A stretch of 37,162 bases of DNA, taken from NCBI GenBank assembly GCA_028290305.1, contig JAQGKC010000386.1, positions 1-37,162 on the forward strand, read 5' to 3'. The translations under genes and the position numbers were made by a program. Below the pieces are notes generated by a model. The model worked only from the letters and a program-made list of their open reading frames with translations. It was not told the origin of the DNA and did no database searches. Of the stretch, positions 25,294 through 33,542 are shown piece by piece (positions within the stretch are counted from its first letter, which is position 1; every line of letters begins with the position of its first letter). This DNA is from Bradyrhizobium sp. (GTDB taxonomy: Bacteria > Pseudomonadota > Alphaproteobacteria > Rhizobiales > Xanthobacteraceae).

Positions 25294-26187
25294 ATGAGTG
25301 ACCGTCCAAGCCTCGCCGAACTGGTCGCCTTCACCGCCGTCGCGCGGCACCGAAGCTTTCGTGCTGCCGCCGACGAGGTGGGACTCTCTGCCTCCACCCT
25401 GAGCCACATGATGCGGGCCTTCGAAGAGCGGCTGGGGCTGCGCCTCTTCAACCGAACAACCCGCAGCGTTGCACCGACCGAAGCCGGCGCACGGCTGTAT
25501 CAGAGCCTGACGCCAATTCTGGGCGATCTCGATCACGCGTTGGCCGAGGTCGGCATGCTGCGTGAACGGCCGTCCGGCACGCTGCGCATCAACGCATCGG
25601 AAAGCGCGACGCGATTGCTGTTGCGACGCATCGTGCCGGCATTCGTTGAGCGCTATCCCGAGGTGCAGCTGGATCTGGTCACGGATGGGCGTTTCGTCGA
25701 CATTGTTGCCGAAGGTTTTGACGCCGGGGTGCGTTTGCGGGAGGCGGTGCCGCAAGACATGATTGTGGTGCGGTTCGGCGGCGAGAGTCGATTTGTTCCC
25801 ATCGCTTCTCCCGCGTATCTGGCGGCGCGGGGGATCCCTCGGACACCCGACGACCTGGCTCAGCATGATTGCATCCGCTTCCGTATGCCCAGCGGGAAAA
25901 TTCACCGCTGGGAGTTCGAGCGCCGCGGCCAGGAGCGCGTGCTCGATGTTACCGGCACGATCACGCTCGATCATATGGGGCTGATGGTCGAGGCGGCGGT
26001 CGACGGGCTCGGCATCGCGTTCGTGAGCATGGATGTCGCCAGCGATGCGCTTTTGCGCGGAGACGTCGCCGTCCTGCTGAAGGATTGGACGCCGGATTTT
26101 CCGGGTTATTGCCTCTATTATCCAGGCCATCGCCTGCTGCCGGCCGGCCTGAGGGCATTCATTGACGTCCTGAAAGAGATGACCTGA
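25294..26187 (+). CDS. LysR-family transcriptional regulator
   Basis: This 297-residue protein starts at the ATG at 25294 (MSDRPSLAELVAFTAVARH). The winged HTH lies in the first 65 residues: SFRAAADEVGLSASTLSHMMRAFEERLGLRLFNRTTRSVAPTEAG is the LysR signature. The effector domain follows (LRINASESATRLLLRRIVPAFVERYPEVQLDLVTDG). It belongs to the subgroup that often controls a divergent oxidoreductase, and here an SDR gene is divergent across 134 bases. An in-frame ATG at 25273 is possible but adds a non-family N-terminus. The effector is unknown. Confidence 0.93.
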   Translation: MSDRPSLAELVAFTAVARHRSFRAAADEVGLSASTLSHMMRAFEERLGLRLFNRTTRSVAPTEAGARLYQSLTPILGDLDHALAEVGMLRERPSGTLRINASESATRLLLRRIVPAFVERYPEVQLDLVTDGRFVDIVAEGFDAGVRLREAVPQDMIVVRFGGESRFVPIASPAYLAARGIPRTPDDLAQHDCIRFRMPSGKIHRWEFERRGQERVLDVTGTITLDHMGLMVEAAVDGLGIAFVSMDVASDALLRGDVAVLLKDWTPDFPGYCLYYPGHRLLPAGLRAFIDVLKEMT

Positions 26188-26227
26188 CGCCGTTCACAAA
26201 TCGGTTACGGGAAAGCTCACCCCGTTG

Positions 26228-26245
26228 TAGGCATATGCCTATAAT
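26228..26245 (+). promoter_or_regulatory. Perfect palindrome overlapping a TATAAT box
   Basis: TAGGCATATGCCTA (26228-26241) is a perfect 14-base palindrome whose last two bases form the start of TATAAT (26240-26245). It is about 100 bases before the MetX-like gene. No clear -35 hexamer is present, so the promoter would depend on an activator or is not real. Confidence 0.4.
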
Positions 26246-26345
26246 ACCACATCGACGTCACCAGCGGGTCGTGACGCAGGTCGATAGCTGCATATGTCGC
26301 CGAAGATGTTTCGCGAGCAGCCCGGGAAGTAGAACGGAGAGATAT

Positions 26346-27512
26346 ATGGCAGTAGCGGCATTTAGATGGTCGGTGCTTGTGGGCGCATTGTTGAGCGTCG
26401 GCGGTTCTCTGGCGCCTGCGATCGCAGAGGACGCAGCGCAAGCCTTGCAGCCGGTCCGGACAAAAGTGCTTCCGCCTTGGGACGTCACCATAAATCCCGC
26501 CGCGCAACAGCAGGAGGCGTGGTTCGAGAACTACCAGTTCCGCGATGGCGAAACGCTCGCGCGGCTTCGCATCCACTATGCGACGCTCGGCAAGCCGCAC
26601 CGCGACACGCACGGCGAAATCGACAACGCGATTCTGGTTCTGCACTGGACCGGCGCAGACAGCCGCGCCGTTCTAAGCCCTGAATATACCAAAGCGCTGT
26701 TCGATCCCGGACGGCCGCTCGATGCGAACAGGTACTATCTGATATTTGCCGACAGCATCGGTCACGGCCAGTCCAGCCGGCCGAGCGACGGGCTGAAGGC
26801 GAAATTCCCCAATTACGGCTACAACGACATGGTCGACCTGCAACACAAGCTCGTCACCGAAACGTTAGGCATCAAGCGGCTGCACGCCATCGTCGGGATG
26901 TCGATGGGTGGCATGAATGCCTGGCAATATGCGGAAGCCTATCCGGACGCCGTCGCCGGCGTGATGCCGGTCGTTTCGTTCCCGATCAAGGTGTCCGGCC
27001 GCAATCTGTTGTGGCGCAGGATGGTCATCGACGACATCCGTTCTGATCCCGAGTGGAACGACGGAAACTACACCAAAGCCCCGAACGGCTGGCTGCATGG
27101 CTACGAGGTGCTCCGTCTCATGATCGACGGCGTGCCGCATTTGCAATCGATCATTCCCGACAGTGCTGCGGCTGACCGGTTCATCGCGGACACTCTCGGT
27201 CAGGCCGAGCTGATCGACGCCAACAACGTTCTCTACTCGATCAAGTCCTCGGGCGATTACGATCCGGAGCCGAAATTATCCTCAATCAAGGCGAAGGTGT
27301 TTGCGCTGAATTTCGACGACGACGAGTTCAACCCCGAGCAGCTTCATGTTCTCGAGCACCAAATACCGAGAGTGCCGCACGGCCGCTATGTCGTGCAGAA
27401 GGGAAGCGAGAATTCCTATGGTCACCTGACGATGGCTCACCCCGCGCTGTGGGCCGACCACGTCGGAGAGTTCATGCGCTGGCTGGACGCCGAGCCCCAG
27501 TACGCCCGGTAA
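26346..27512 (+). CDS. Exported alpha/beta hydrolase, homoserine O-acetyltransferase-like
   Basis: The protein is 388 residues from the ATG at 26346, with GGAGAG five bases upstream. The N-terminus is a signal peptide (MAVAAFRWSVLVGALLSVGG, cleavage near AIA-ED), unusual for a MetX-type protein. The fold is alpha/beta hydrolase of the homoserine O-acetyltransferase group: IFADSIGHGQSSRPSDG, the nucleophile elbow GMSMGGMNAWQYAEAYPD (Ser186), the acid loop NFDDDEFNP, and the His in SYGHLTMAHPA. Since it is exported and no methionine genes are nearby, it is more likely a periplasmic esterase or acyltransferase than MetX. It is followed 17 bases later by a quinone oxidoreductase gene, so the two form an operon. 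Confidence 0.87.
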   Translation: MAVAAFRWSVLVGALLSVGGSLAPAIAEDAAQALQPVRTKVLPPWDVTINPAAQQQEAWFENYQFRDGETLARLRIHYATLGKPHRDTHGEIDNAILVLHWTGADSRAVLSPEYTKALFDPGRPLDANRYYLIFADSIGHGQSSRPSDGLKAKFPNYGYNDMVDLQHKLVTETLGIKRLHAIVGMSMGGMNAWQYAEAYPDAVAGVMPVVSFPIKVSGRNLLWRRMVIDDIRSDPEWNDGNYTKAPNGWLHGYEVLRLMIDGVPHLQSIIPDSAAADRFIADTLGQAELIDANNVLYSIKSSGDYDPEPKLSSIKAKVFALNFDDDEFNPEQLHVLEHQIPRVPHGRYVVQKGSENSYGHLTMAHPALWADHVGEFMRWLDAEPQYAR

Positions 27513-27529
27513 CAAAAGCAGAGGGTCCC

Positions 27530-28525
27530 GTGAAAGCCATTCAATTCGACAGCTTCGGAGGGCCCGAAGTGCTTCGCCATGTCGACCTTCCAAAACCGTT
27601 GCCGGCGCAAGGTGAAGTCCTGATCGAGACGACAGCCATCGGGGTGAATTTTCCCGACATCCGCGAGCGCACGGGCGTCTATAACCAGAAAGAAACACGC
27701 GTCGGAGGCGTTCACCTTCCGCACGTCACCGGCCTGCAGGTCGTCGGCCATGTCGTGGCGGTCGGTGACGGCGTCGACACAGCGCTCGTCGGTCGCAAGG
27801 TGATGGCCCTGATGAAGAAGGGCGCCTACGCCCAGTTCGCGCTGGCGGCCGTCGCGACGACGGTAACGCTGGAACCGGATGACGACGATGTCGCGATGGC
27901 GAGCCTGCCTTGCCAGGGCGCGACGGCTTTTCTGACGCTGCAGGCTTCGACACAACTTCGAGCCGGGGAAAGCGTGCTGGTTCATGGAGCCGCCGGCGGC
28001 GTCGGCAGTCTCGCCGTTCAAATCGCGGCGCTCGGCGCCGGTACGGTCATCGGAACCGCCAGCTCGGAAGAGCGCCGCGCTTTCGTGCGGAGCATCGGCG
28101 CTGACCTCGCCATCGGCTATGATGATCCAGGCTGGCCCCAAACCGTTCTCGACCACACGCAGGGACGCGGCGTGGACATCGTTCTGGAGTCGATCGGTGG
28201 CGATGTCTTCGAACAGAATTTTGAATGCCTCGCCACCTTCGGCCGTCACATCGTATTCGGCTCGACGCGAGGCCCCGGCCATCCGATCGCGCCCCGGCGG
28301 CTGATGACGAAAGCGCAGTCCTTGGCGGGATTTTATCTGCCGGTGTTCTTCGAAAGACCCGAGCTGATCTCAGGCGCGCTCCAGTTCCTGGCGGACGGCG
28401 TCCGGAATGGAACAATCAAGACCAATGTTGCGGCCGTGCTTCCTCTGACACGCGCCGCCGATGCGCATCGCATGCTCGAGTCGAGACAGGTTCAAGGCAT
28501 CATTGTTCTGGACCCGGCAAAATGA
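27530..28525 (+). CDS. NADPH:quinone oxidoreductase / zinc-less medium-chain dehydrogenase
   Basis: The protein is 331 residues from the GTG at 27530 (VKAIQFDSFGGPEVLRHVDL), with AGAGGG upstream at good spacing. The GroES-like N-terminal domain runs to about residue 130. The Rossmann domain has the nucleotide motif VLVHGAAGGVGSLAVQIAALG and DIVLESIGGDVFEQ. No zinc-ligand pattern is seen, which fits the quinone oxidoreductase branch (QOR/zeta-crystallin-like). It reduces quinones or enones using NADPH. It forms a two-gene unit with the MetX-like hydrolase and converges on the MarR gene 15 bases downstream. Confidence 0.92.
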   Translation: MKAIQFDSFGGPEVLRHVDLPKPLPAQGEVLIETTAIGVNFPDIRERTGVYNQKETRVGGVHLPHVTGLQVVGHVVAVGDGVDTALVGRKVMALMKKGAYAQFALAAVATTVTLEPDDDDVAMASLPCQGATAFLTLQASTQLRAGESVLVHGAAGGVGSLAVQIAALGAGTVIGTASSEERRAFVRSIGADLAIGYDDPGWPQTVLDHTQGRGVDIVLESIGGDVFEQNFECLATFGRHIVFGSTRGPGHPIAPRRLMTKAQSLAGFYLPVFFERPELISGALQFLADGVRNGTIKTNVAAVLPLTRAADAHRMLESRQVQGIIVLDPAK

Positions 28526-28540
28526 TGGATACCGCGGCCG

Positions 28541-29053
28541 TCAGGATTTCGAGACGGCCTTGCGGAAAGTTTGAGGTCTCGCCGGACGTCGCGGCGAATC
28601 ACTCGGGCGCGTCAGACGCTCGTCATGGGCGACGGCGAGCAATTTCGCCTGCAGGCTTGTCCTCTCGTCTCGACCGACAACCTCGGCGAAGCGTTGCTGC
28701 GCCCTTTCCCAAAGCGCCATCGCCTTCTTGTGCAACCGCTTCCCCAGCGCCGTCAGGATCACGCTGCGCTGCCGGCCATCCTCCTTGTTCTGAACCAGGA
28801 CGATATAGCCATCGCGTTCCAGCGGACGCAGCGTATGGCCGAGCCCCGAACGGTCCATCACCATGGCGTCGGCGAGCTCTGTTACCGTTGGAGAATTCGA
28901 TCCGCGCCGGAGGATTTCGGTGATGAGGCCGTATTGCGTCACGGTCAATCCTGTGGGCTCCAGCATGTCGTCATATAGCTGGGTGACGCGACGTGTCGCC
29001 TTGCGAAGCGCGGTCGCGCTGCACCGGGTCAGGTCTCCATGCTCCGCCTTCAT
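28541..29053 (-). CDS. MarR-family transcriptional regulator
   Basis: The protein is 170 residues from the ATG at 29053, with AAGGAGAG six bases upstream; the longer frame to 29245 adds a non-family N-terminus. The MarR winged-helix core is complete: TVTQYGLITEILRRGSNSPTVTELADAMVMDRSGLGHTLRPLERDGYIVLVQNKEDGRQRSVILT. MarR proteins repress stress, efflux or catabolic genes and are released by phenolic ligands or oxidation. The convergent quinone oxidoreductase operon and the divergent, now broken, epoxide hydrolase-like gene are candidate targets. The C-terminal tail is Arg/Pro-rich and longer than usual. Confidence 0.92.
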   Translation of the reverse strand: MKAEHGDLTRCSATALRKATRRVTQLYDDMLEPTGLTVTQYGLITEILRRGSNSPTVTELADAMVMDRSGLGHTLRPLERDGYIVLVQNKEDGRQRSVILTALGKRLHKKAMALWERAQQRFAEVVGRDERTSLQAKLLAVAHDERLTRPSDSPRRPARPQTFRKAVSKS

Positions 29054-29265
29054 CCGATCTCTCCTTGGAAAAGATATAGTCATACGCGGATTGGCCCTCA
29101 ACCGGCGGCATGGTTTTCCGGTCGCGGAGCTGAATGATACGTCATCGCACGCAAAAGCAGGGAACCGCGCCGCTCGCGGGCGCTTGTGTGCATATGCCTC
29201 CTTGCCGGTGAACCGCGACCGCCGCGCGCAAGACGATCCTTTCAAGACCGAACAGGAACAGGCTC

Positions 29266-29939
29266 ATGCCGAACGACGCCCGCATGGCAGACGTAAAACA
29301 CGGTACCGCGGAAATCGAACCGGGTACGCGCATTCACTACGTGACGGCGGGCGAAGGCAAATGCACCGCGGTTCTGTTTCACGGATTTCCTCAGACCTGG
29401 TGGGCATGGCGGCATGTCATTCCGAAATTGGCCGATGCCGGCTTTCGGGTACCGCGGTGTTCGAGCGCATGCGGATCGATCCCCGGGTGTGGCAGTTTGC
29501 GTTTCACAACGTTCGGGATATTCCGGAGATGCTGATCGCGGGGCGCGAGCGGCTTTATCTGCAGGCCATGATCAGTGCGCGCATCTTCGATCCTTCCGCG
29601 ATCGGCGACAGCGATCTGGATATTTATGCCTCGGCCTACGCCATGCCGGGCGCGATGCGCGCCGGGCTCGAGGTCTACCGGGCGTTCGACCGCGATGTCG
29701 ACGACAACAGGACGGCCCTCAAACAATCCGGCAAGCTAAAGGTGCCTGTGCTCGCGCTCGGCGGCGAGATCAGCACGCTCGGACCTGTCATGGGGGAGAT
29801 GATGATGGAAGTTGCCGAAAATGTCAGGGCGGTGCGCGTGCCGGGCACGGCGCATTTCATTGCCGAGGAAAATCCTTCCGCGATGGTATCGGAATTGCTC
29901 AGCTTTCTTTCCGCGAATGCGCAGACCAGCCAGATCTGA
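29266..29939 (+). pseudogene. Alpha/beta hydrolase (epoxide hydrolase-like) with internal deletion
   Basis: The start frame (ATG 29266, AGGA upstream) reads IEPGTRIHYVTAGEGK, then FHGFPQTWWAWRHVIPKLADAGFR, the oxyanion-hole HGFPQ motif of epoxide hydrolase-like proteins. At about 29446-29450 the text jumps to GTAVFERMRIDPRVWQFAFH in another frame and continues to the stop at 29939, including DLDIYASAYAMPGAMRAGLEVY and the catalytic-His region VPGTAHFIAEENP. From knowledge of the family, about 80 residues are missing between the two parts. They include the nucleophile Asp segment and the GHD motif, so the protein cannot work as a hydrolase. The last 41 bases overlap the convergent TetR gene. 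Confidence 0.85.
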
Positions 29940-30600
29940 CTTGCGCCGACTCGGTGACCGCCTGTCGAGCAATGGCAAAATGCGACAGGAACATTTCAAC
30001 CGCGGCCTGGACATGTTTACGCATCTCGGCGGAACCCACCGGCGTCGGCGGCTGGCCTATCAGACAATGCAAATGATGGTGTGAGACGACGGCACCAAGG
30101 AACAGCTTGGCGGCCCGGCGAGGGTTTGGGCACTGGAGCTGTCCGCGGAGCGTGGCAGACCGCAGATATCCTGTCAGCCGTTTTAGCGTCGCTCCCGGTC
30201 CCCGGTCGTAGAAGATGCCGGCCAAATCCGGAGCCCGATGAGCCTCGGTGACGACGATCTTGAACAGCGACGGCGCATCGCCTTTCGCCATCAGGTACAT
30301 CAGGCTCATTCCAAGTTCGACCAGCGCCGTCTCTGGAGGTTCATCGCGTGCGAGCGCACTTTGGGGACCGGCGATGGCAGCCGCTTTTGCGCTGATCAGT
30401 TCGGCGAACAACGCCTCCTTGTTTGAAAAGTGGCGGTAGAGCGTTTCCTTCGAAGCTTCCGCTTCGGAGGCGATCATCTGCATGGTCGTGTCGGCAAAAC
30501 CATGCTTCAGGAACATGCGTTCGGCCACCCTGGCGAGTTCCATTCGCCGCTTTTCTCCTCGTGGAACTCTACGAACGATTTTAGCTTTCGGTCTTGCCAT
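29899..30600 (-). CDS. TetR-family transcriptional regulator of the efflux operon
   Basis: This 233-residue protein has an N-terminal TetR HTH at about residues 18-65 (ELARVAERMFLKHGFADTTMQMIASEAEASKETLYRHFSNKEALFAELI). A helical ligand-binding domain with an AefR-like C-terminal region follows (RRAAKLFLGAVVSHHHLHCLIG). It is divergent from the EmrA-like gene and is the probable repressor of that three-gene efflux operon. Two palindromes in the promoter (30626-30643 and 30657-30672) are likely operators. Its 3' end overlaps the broken hydrolase gene by 41 bases. Confidence 0.92.
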   Translation of the reverse strand: MARPKAKIVRRVPRGEKRRMELARVAERMFLKHGFADTTMQMIASEAEASKETLYRHFSNKEALFAELISAKAAAIAGPQSALARDEPPETALVELGMSLMYLMAKGDAPSLFKIVVTEAHRAPDLAGIFYDRGPGATLKRLTGYLRSATLRGQLQCPNPRRAAKLFLGAVVSHHHLHCLIGQPPTPVGSAEMRKHVQAAVEMFLSHFAIARQAVTESAQVRSGWSAHSRKES

Positions 30601-30625
30601 TTGATTTCTTGAATTAATCCGCCCC

Positions 30626-30672
30626 GGTTGACTCGAATGAACCCCATTTTATAATACGAACCCGTGAGTTCG
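30626..30672 (+). promoter_or_regulatory. Promoter of the efflux operon with two palindromic operator candidates
   Basis: TTGACT (30628-30633) and TATAAT (30650-30655) are 16 bases apart. An 18-base imperfect palindrome, GGTTGACTCGAATGAACC (30626-30643), covers the -35 box. A second palindrome, CGAACCCGTGAGTTCG (30657-30672), lies just after the -10 box near the start point. Binding of TetR at either site would block RNA polymerase. Confidence 0.7.
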
Positions 30673-30723
30673 GTTAAGCTTCCGGCGCTTCGCCGGCTCC
30701 GGCGCATGCACCCACGGAGCGGG

Positions 30724-31956
30724 ATGCCGATGACCGACATTGATACCGATACCGACCACGACTTTGCAAGTCATGACGATGTGCAGTCCGTGGAGAGCAA
30801 TCGGCAATCAACCCCGGAGCGCAGCGAGAAGAATGCTGAGCAGGGCGACAAGGCAAAAGGTCCGGACGCCTCAGGCGGAGAGGATGGGGCCAACGAAAAA
30901 GCCGACGAAGAGACGCGCGAAAAGCGTCGACCTCTGATCGTCGTGATGGGTGTCGTCGTCGTTGCCCTGTTGGCCGCCGGCGGCATCTTCTACTGGATTA
31001 CAACCCGCAATCTGGAAAGCACGGATGATGCCTACACGGATGGCCGTGCCGTGAACATCGCGTCCCAGGTCTCGGGAACAGTGCTTTCCCTCGATGTGAC
31101 CGACAATCAGTTCGTCAAGAAGGACCAGTTGCTGGTCCATATCGATCCGCGGCAATACATCAATGACCGCGATCAGGCGGAGGGTGCGCTGGCGACGGCG
31201 AAGGCCCAATATGCGGGACAGCAACTCGGCGCCGAGATAGCGCGCAAGAATTTTCCGGCCCAGCTCGAGCAGGCGCAGGCGCAGCTTGCGACCGCCAAGG
31301 CTAATCTTGCCAAGGCGCAGGCCGACTACGACCGTCAGCAAAGCCTGCCGAAGCTGGCGACGTCCCAGCAGGACGTCGATGCCGCTACCGCGGCGCTCAA
31401 ACAGGCGCAGGCGCAAGTCGCACTCGCCAATGCACAGGTTACCCAGAATTCGCCGGTGCCACAGCGGATTGGCGAAACCGATGCACAGGTCGGGCAATTG
31501 AAGGGGCAGGTCGAGCAGGCTCAGGCAAGGCTCGATCAAGCCAACCTCAATCTGTCGTGGACGCTGGTCAAAGCCCCGCAGGATGGCTGGATCACCAAGC
31601 GGAACGTAGAGGCCGGCAATTACATTACCGCCGGGCAGCAGATCTTCTCGATCGTTACGCCTGAAGTCTGGATTACCGCGAATTTCAAGGAGAGCCAGCT
31701 CGCCGACACGCGGAAGGGCCAGCCGGTCAGGATCAAGATCGATGCTTATCCGTCACTGGATCTTCGCGGTCATGTCGACAGCATCCAACTGGGCTCGGGC
31801 TCCAAGTTCACCGCCTTTCCGCCCGAGAATGCGACCGGAAACTTCGTCAAGGTCGTGCAGCGCGTGCCGGTCAAGATCGTGATCGACAGCGGCCTCAATC
31901 CCGATATTCCGCTGCCGCTCGGTATCTCGGCCGTGCCGACGGTGACGGTCAGATGA
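30724..31956 (+). CDS. Membrane fusion protein of tripartite efflux pump (EmrA/HlyD family)
   Basis: The protein is 410 residues when started at ATG 30724 (30730 is also possible; GGAG is at 30716-30719). About 69 residues of hydrophilic, Asp/Glu/Ser-rich cytoplasmic tail come first, then one membrane helix (LIVVMGVVVVALLAAGGIFYW). The first biotinyl-lipoyl half (DDAYTDGRAVNIASQVSG, VTDNQFVKKDQLLVHIDP), a long coiled-coil hairpin rich in Gln/Ala, the second lipoyl half (LVKAPQDGWITKRNVEAGNYI) and the beta-barrel domain follow. It links the inner-membrane pump to the outer-membrane channel. Its stop overlaps the start of the pump gene (ATGA). Confidence 0.93.
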   Translation: MPMTDIDTDTDHDFASHDDVQSVESNRQSTPERSEKNAEQGDKAKGPDASGGEDGANEKADEETREKRRPLIVVMGVVVVALLAAGGIFYWITTRNLESTDDAYTDGRAVNIASQVSGTVLSLDVTDNQFVKKDQLLVHIDPRQYINDRDQAEGALATAKAQYAGQQLGAEIARKNFPAQLEQAQAQLATAKANLAKAQADYDRQQSLPKLATSQQDVDAATAALKQAQAQVALANAQVTQNSPVPQRIGETDAQVGQLKGQVEQAQARLDQANLNLSWTLVKAPQDGWITKRNVEAGNYITAGQQIFSIVTPEVWITANFKESQLADTRKGQPVRIKIDAYPSLDLRGHVDSIQLGSGSKFTAFPPENATGNFVKVVQRVPVKIVIDSGLNPDIPLPLGISAVPTVTVR

Positions 31957-33542
31957 GTGAGGCCGAAACCTCAGCGCTGCAGTCGGCCGCTGCCTGGAAG
32001 CCTGCATATAACCCCTGGCTGATCGCGGTGTCGGTCACACTCGCGGCATTCATGGAAATTCTCGACACCACGATCGTCAACGTGGCGCTGCCGCACATCG
32101 CCGGCAGCCTCTCCGCAAGCAGCGATGAGGCGACTTGGGCGCTGACGTCCTATCTGGTCGCCAACGGCATCGTGCTGACGATTTCGGGTTGGCTTGGTGA
32201 TCTGCTCGGTCGCAAACGTTATTTCATCATCTGCATCGCGATGTTCACGGTGTGCTCGTTCCTTTGCGGCATCGCGAGCAGCCTCGGGCAGCTCATTATC
32301 TTCAGACTGGCGCAGGGTTTTTTCGGCGGCGGCCTGCAGCCCAACCAGCAATCCATCATCCTCGATACATTTCCGCCCGCCAAACGCGGCGCGGCTTTCG
32401 GTGTCACCGCGATCGCAACCGTGGTCGCGCCAGTGCTGGGGCCGACGCTCGGCGGCTACATTACCGACCAGACAAGCTGGCGCTGGATTTTCTTTCTCAA
32501 CATCCCGGTGGGAATGCTGGCGGTATTTCTGGTCTCGGTTCTGGTCGAGGATCCGCCGTGGGAGAAAAACAAAAGGAGCCGTGGCATCGACTATATCGGC
32601 CTCTCGCTGATCACGCTCGGGCTCGGTGCGCTGCAGATCATGATGGACCGCGGCGAGGATGACGGCTGGTTTGAATCCAGCTTCATCTGGGTGATGGCGC
32701 TGATCGCCTTTTTGGGCATCCTTGGCGCGATCGGATGGCTGTTGGTCGCCAGGAAACCGATCGTCGATCTTGCCGTGTTTAGAGATCGCAACTTTGCCGC
32801 GGGATGCATGTTTATCGGCGCGATGGGTGCGATCCTTTATGCAAGCGCCGTGATCATTCCGCAATTTGCCCAGCAGACGCTGCAGTACACCGCGACGTGG
32901 GCCGGACTTGTGCTTTCGCCCGGGGGAATAGCAGTCATTGTGCTCATACCGCTCGTCGGCAAGTTGATGACGGTGGTGCAAACCCGCTATGTCATCGGCA
33001 TGGGCTTCATGATCATGGGCGGGGCGCTGTTGTTTTCCAGCACGATTACGCCGAACGTCGATTTTCGGACGCTGGTGATGATGCGTACGGCGCAGACCGC
33101 CGGTCTCGCCTTCCTCTTTGTTCCCATCAGCACCGTGGCCTACATGACGCTGCCGCGCCGTCTCAATGGCGACGGCGCCGCATTGTTCTCGATGTTCCGC
33201 AACGTGTTTGGGTCGATCGGTATCTCATTGTCGACCGCGCAGATCACGCAACGCTCGCAGGTTCACCAGACCTATCTGTCGCAATGGGCAAGTCCGTTCC
33301 ATCAGCCGTACGAGGCGCTGATTGCGACCTATGAGCGCGCCTTGCATACGATGGGACGCGTCGGGGTCGCAGCGCATGACGTCGCCATCGGACGCGTCTA
33401 CCAGGCATTCCGGACCCAGGTGACGGTGCTGGCCTATTCCGACGTGTTCTATTATTGCGCCATCATTGCGTTTATCGTGGCTCCGTTCTGCTTGTTGCTG
33501 TCGCCCAAGACCGGTGGCGGCGCTCCCGGCGGAGCTCATTGA
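31953..33542 (+). CDS. DHA2-family multidrug MFS transporter (EmrB/QacA type)
   Basis: This 529-residue protein has fourteen membrane helices. The family signature LAAFMEILDTTIVNVALPHIAGSL in helix 1 and the motif-A stretch SGWLGDLLGRKRYF are present. Motif C follows in helix 5 (APVLGPTLGGYI). It exports drugs or other amphipaths in exchange for protons, working with the EmrA-like and NodT-like proteins of the same operon. Its ATG overlaps the stop of the upstream gene by four bases, and its stop overlaps the next start by one base, so the three genes are translationally coupled. The substrate is unknown. Confidence 0.95.
   Translation: MSEAETSALQSAAAWKPAYNPWLIAVSVTLAAFMEILDTTIVNVALPHIAGSLSASSDEATWALTSYLVANGIVLTISGWLGDLLGRKRYFIICIAMFTVCSFLCGIASSLGQLIIFRLAQGFFGGGLQPNQQSIILDTFPPAKRGAAFGVTAIATVVAPVLGPTLGGYITDQTSWRWIFFLNIPVGMLAVFLVSVLVEDPPWEKNKRSRGIDYIGLSLITLGLGALQIMMDRGEDDGWFESSFIWVMALIAFLGILGAIGWLLVARKPIVDLAVFRDRNFAAGCMFIGAMGAILYASAVIIPQFAQQTLQYTATWAGLVLSPGGIAVIVLIPLVGKLMTVVQTRYVIGMGFMIMGGALLFSSTITPNVDFRTLVMMRTAQTAGLAFLFVPISTVAYMTLPRRLNGDGAALFSMFRNVFGSIGISLSTAQITQRSQVHQTYLSQWASPFHQPYEALIATYERALHTMGRVGVAAHDVAIGRVYQAFRTQVTVLAYSDVFYYCAIIAFIVAPFCLLLSPKTGGGAPGGAH

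Noticed and set aside
28863..29939. A 358-residue frame spanning the marR antisense and the end of the hydrolase
   Set aside because: Only the part after about 29448 is protein-like; the first part is antisense to marR and intergenic.
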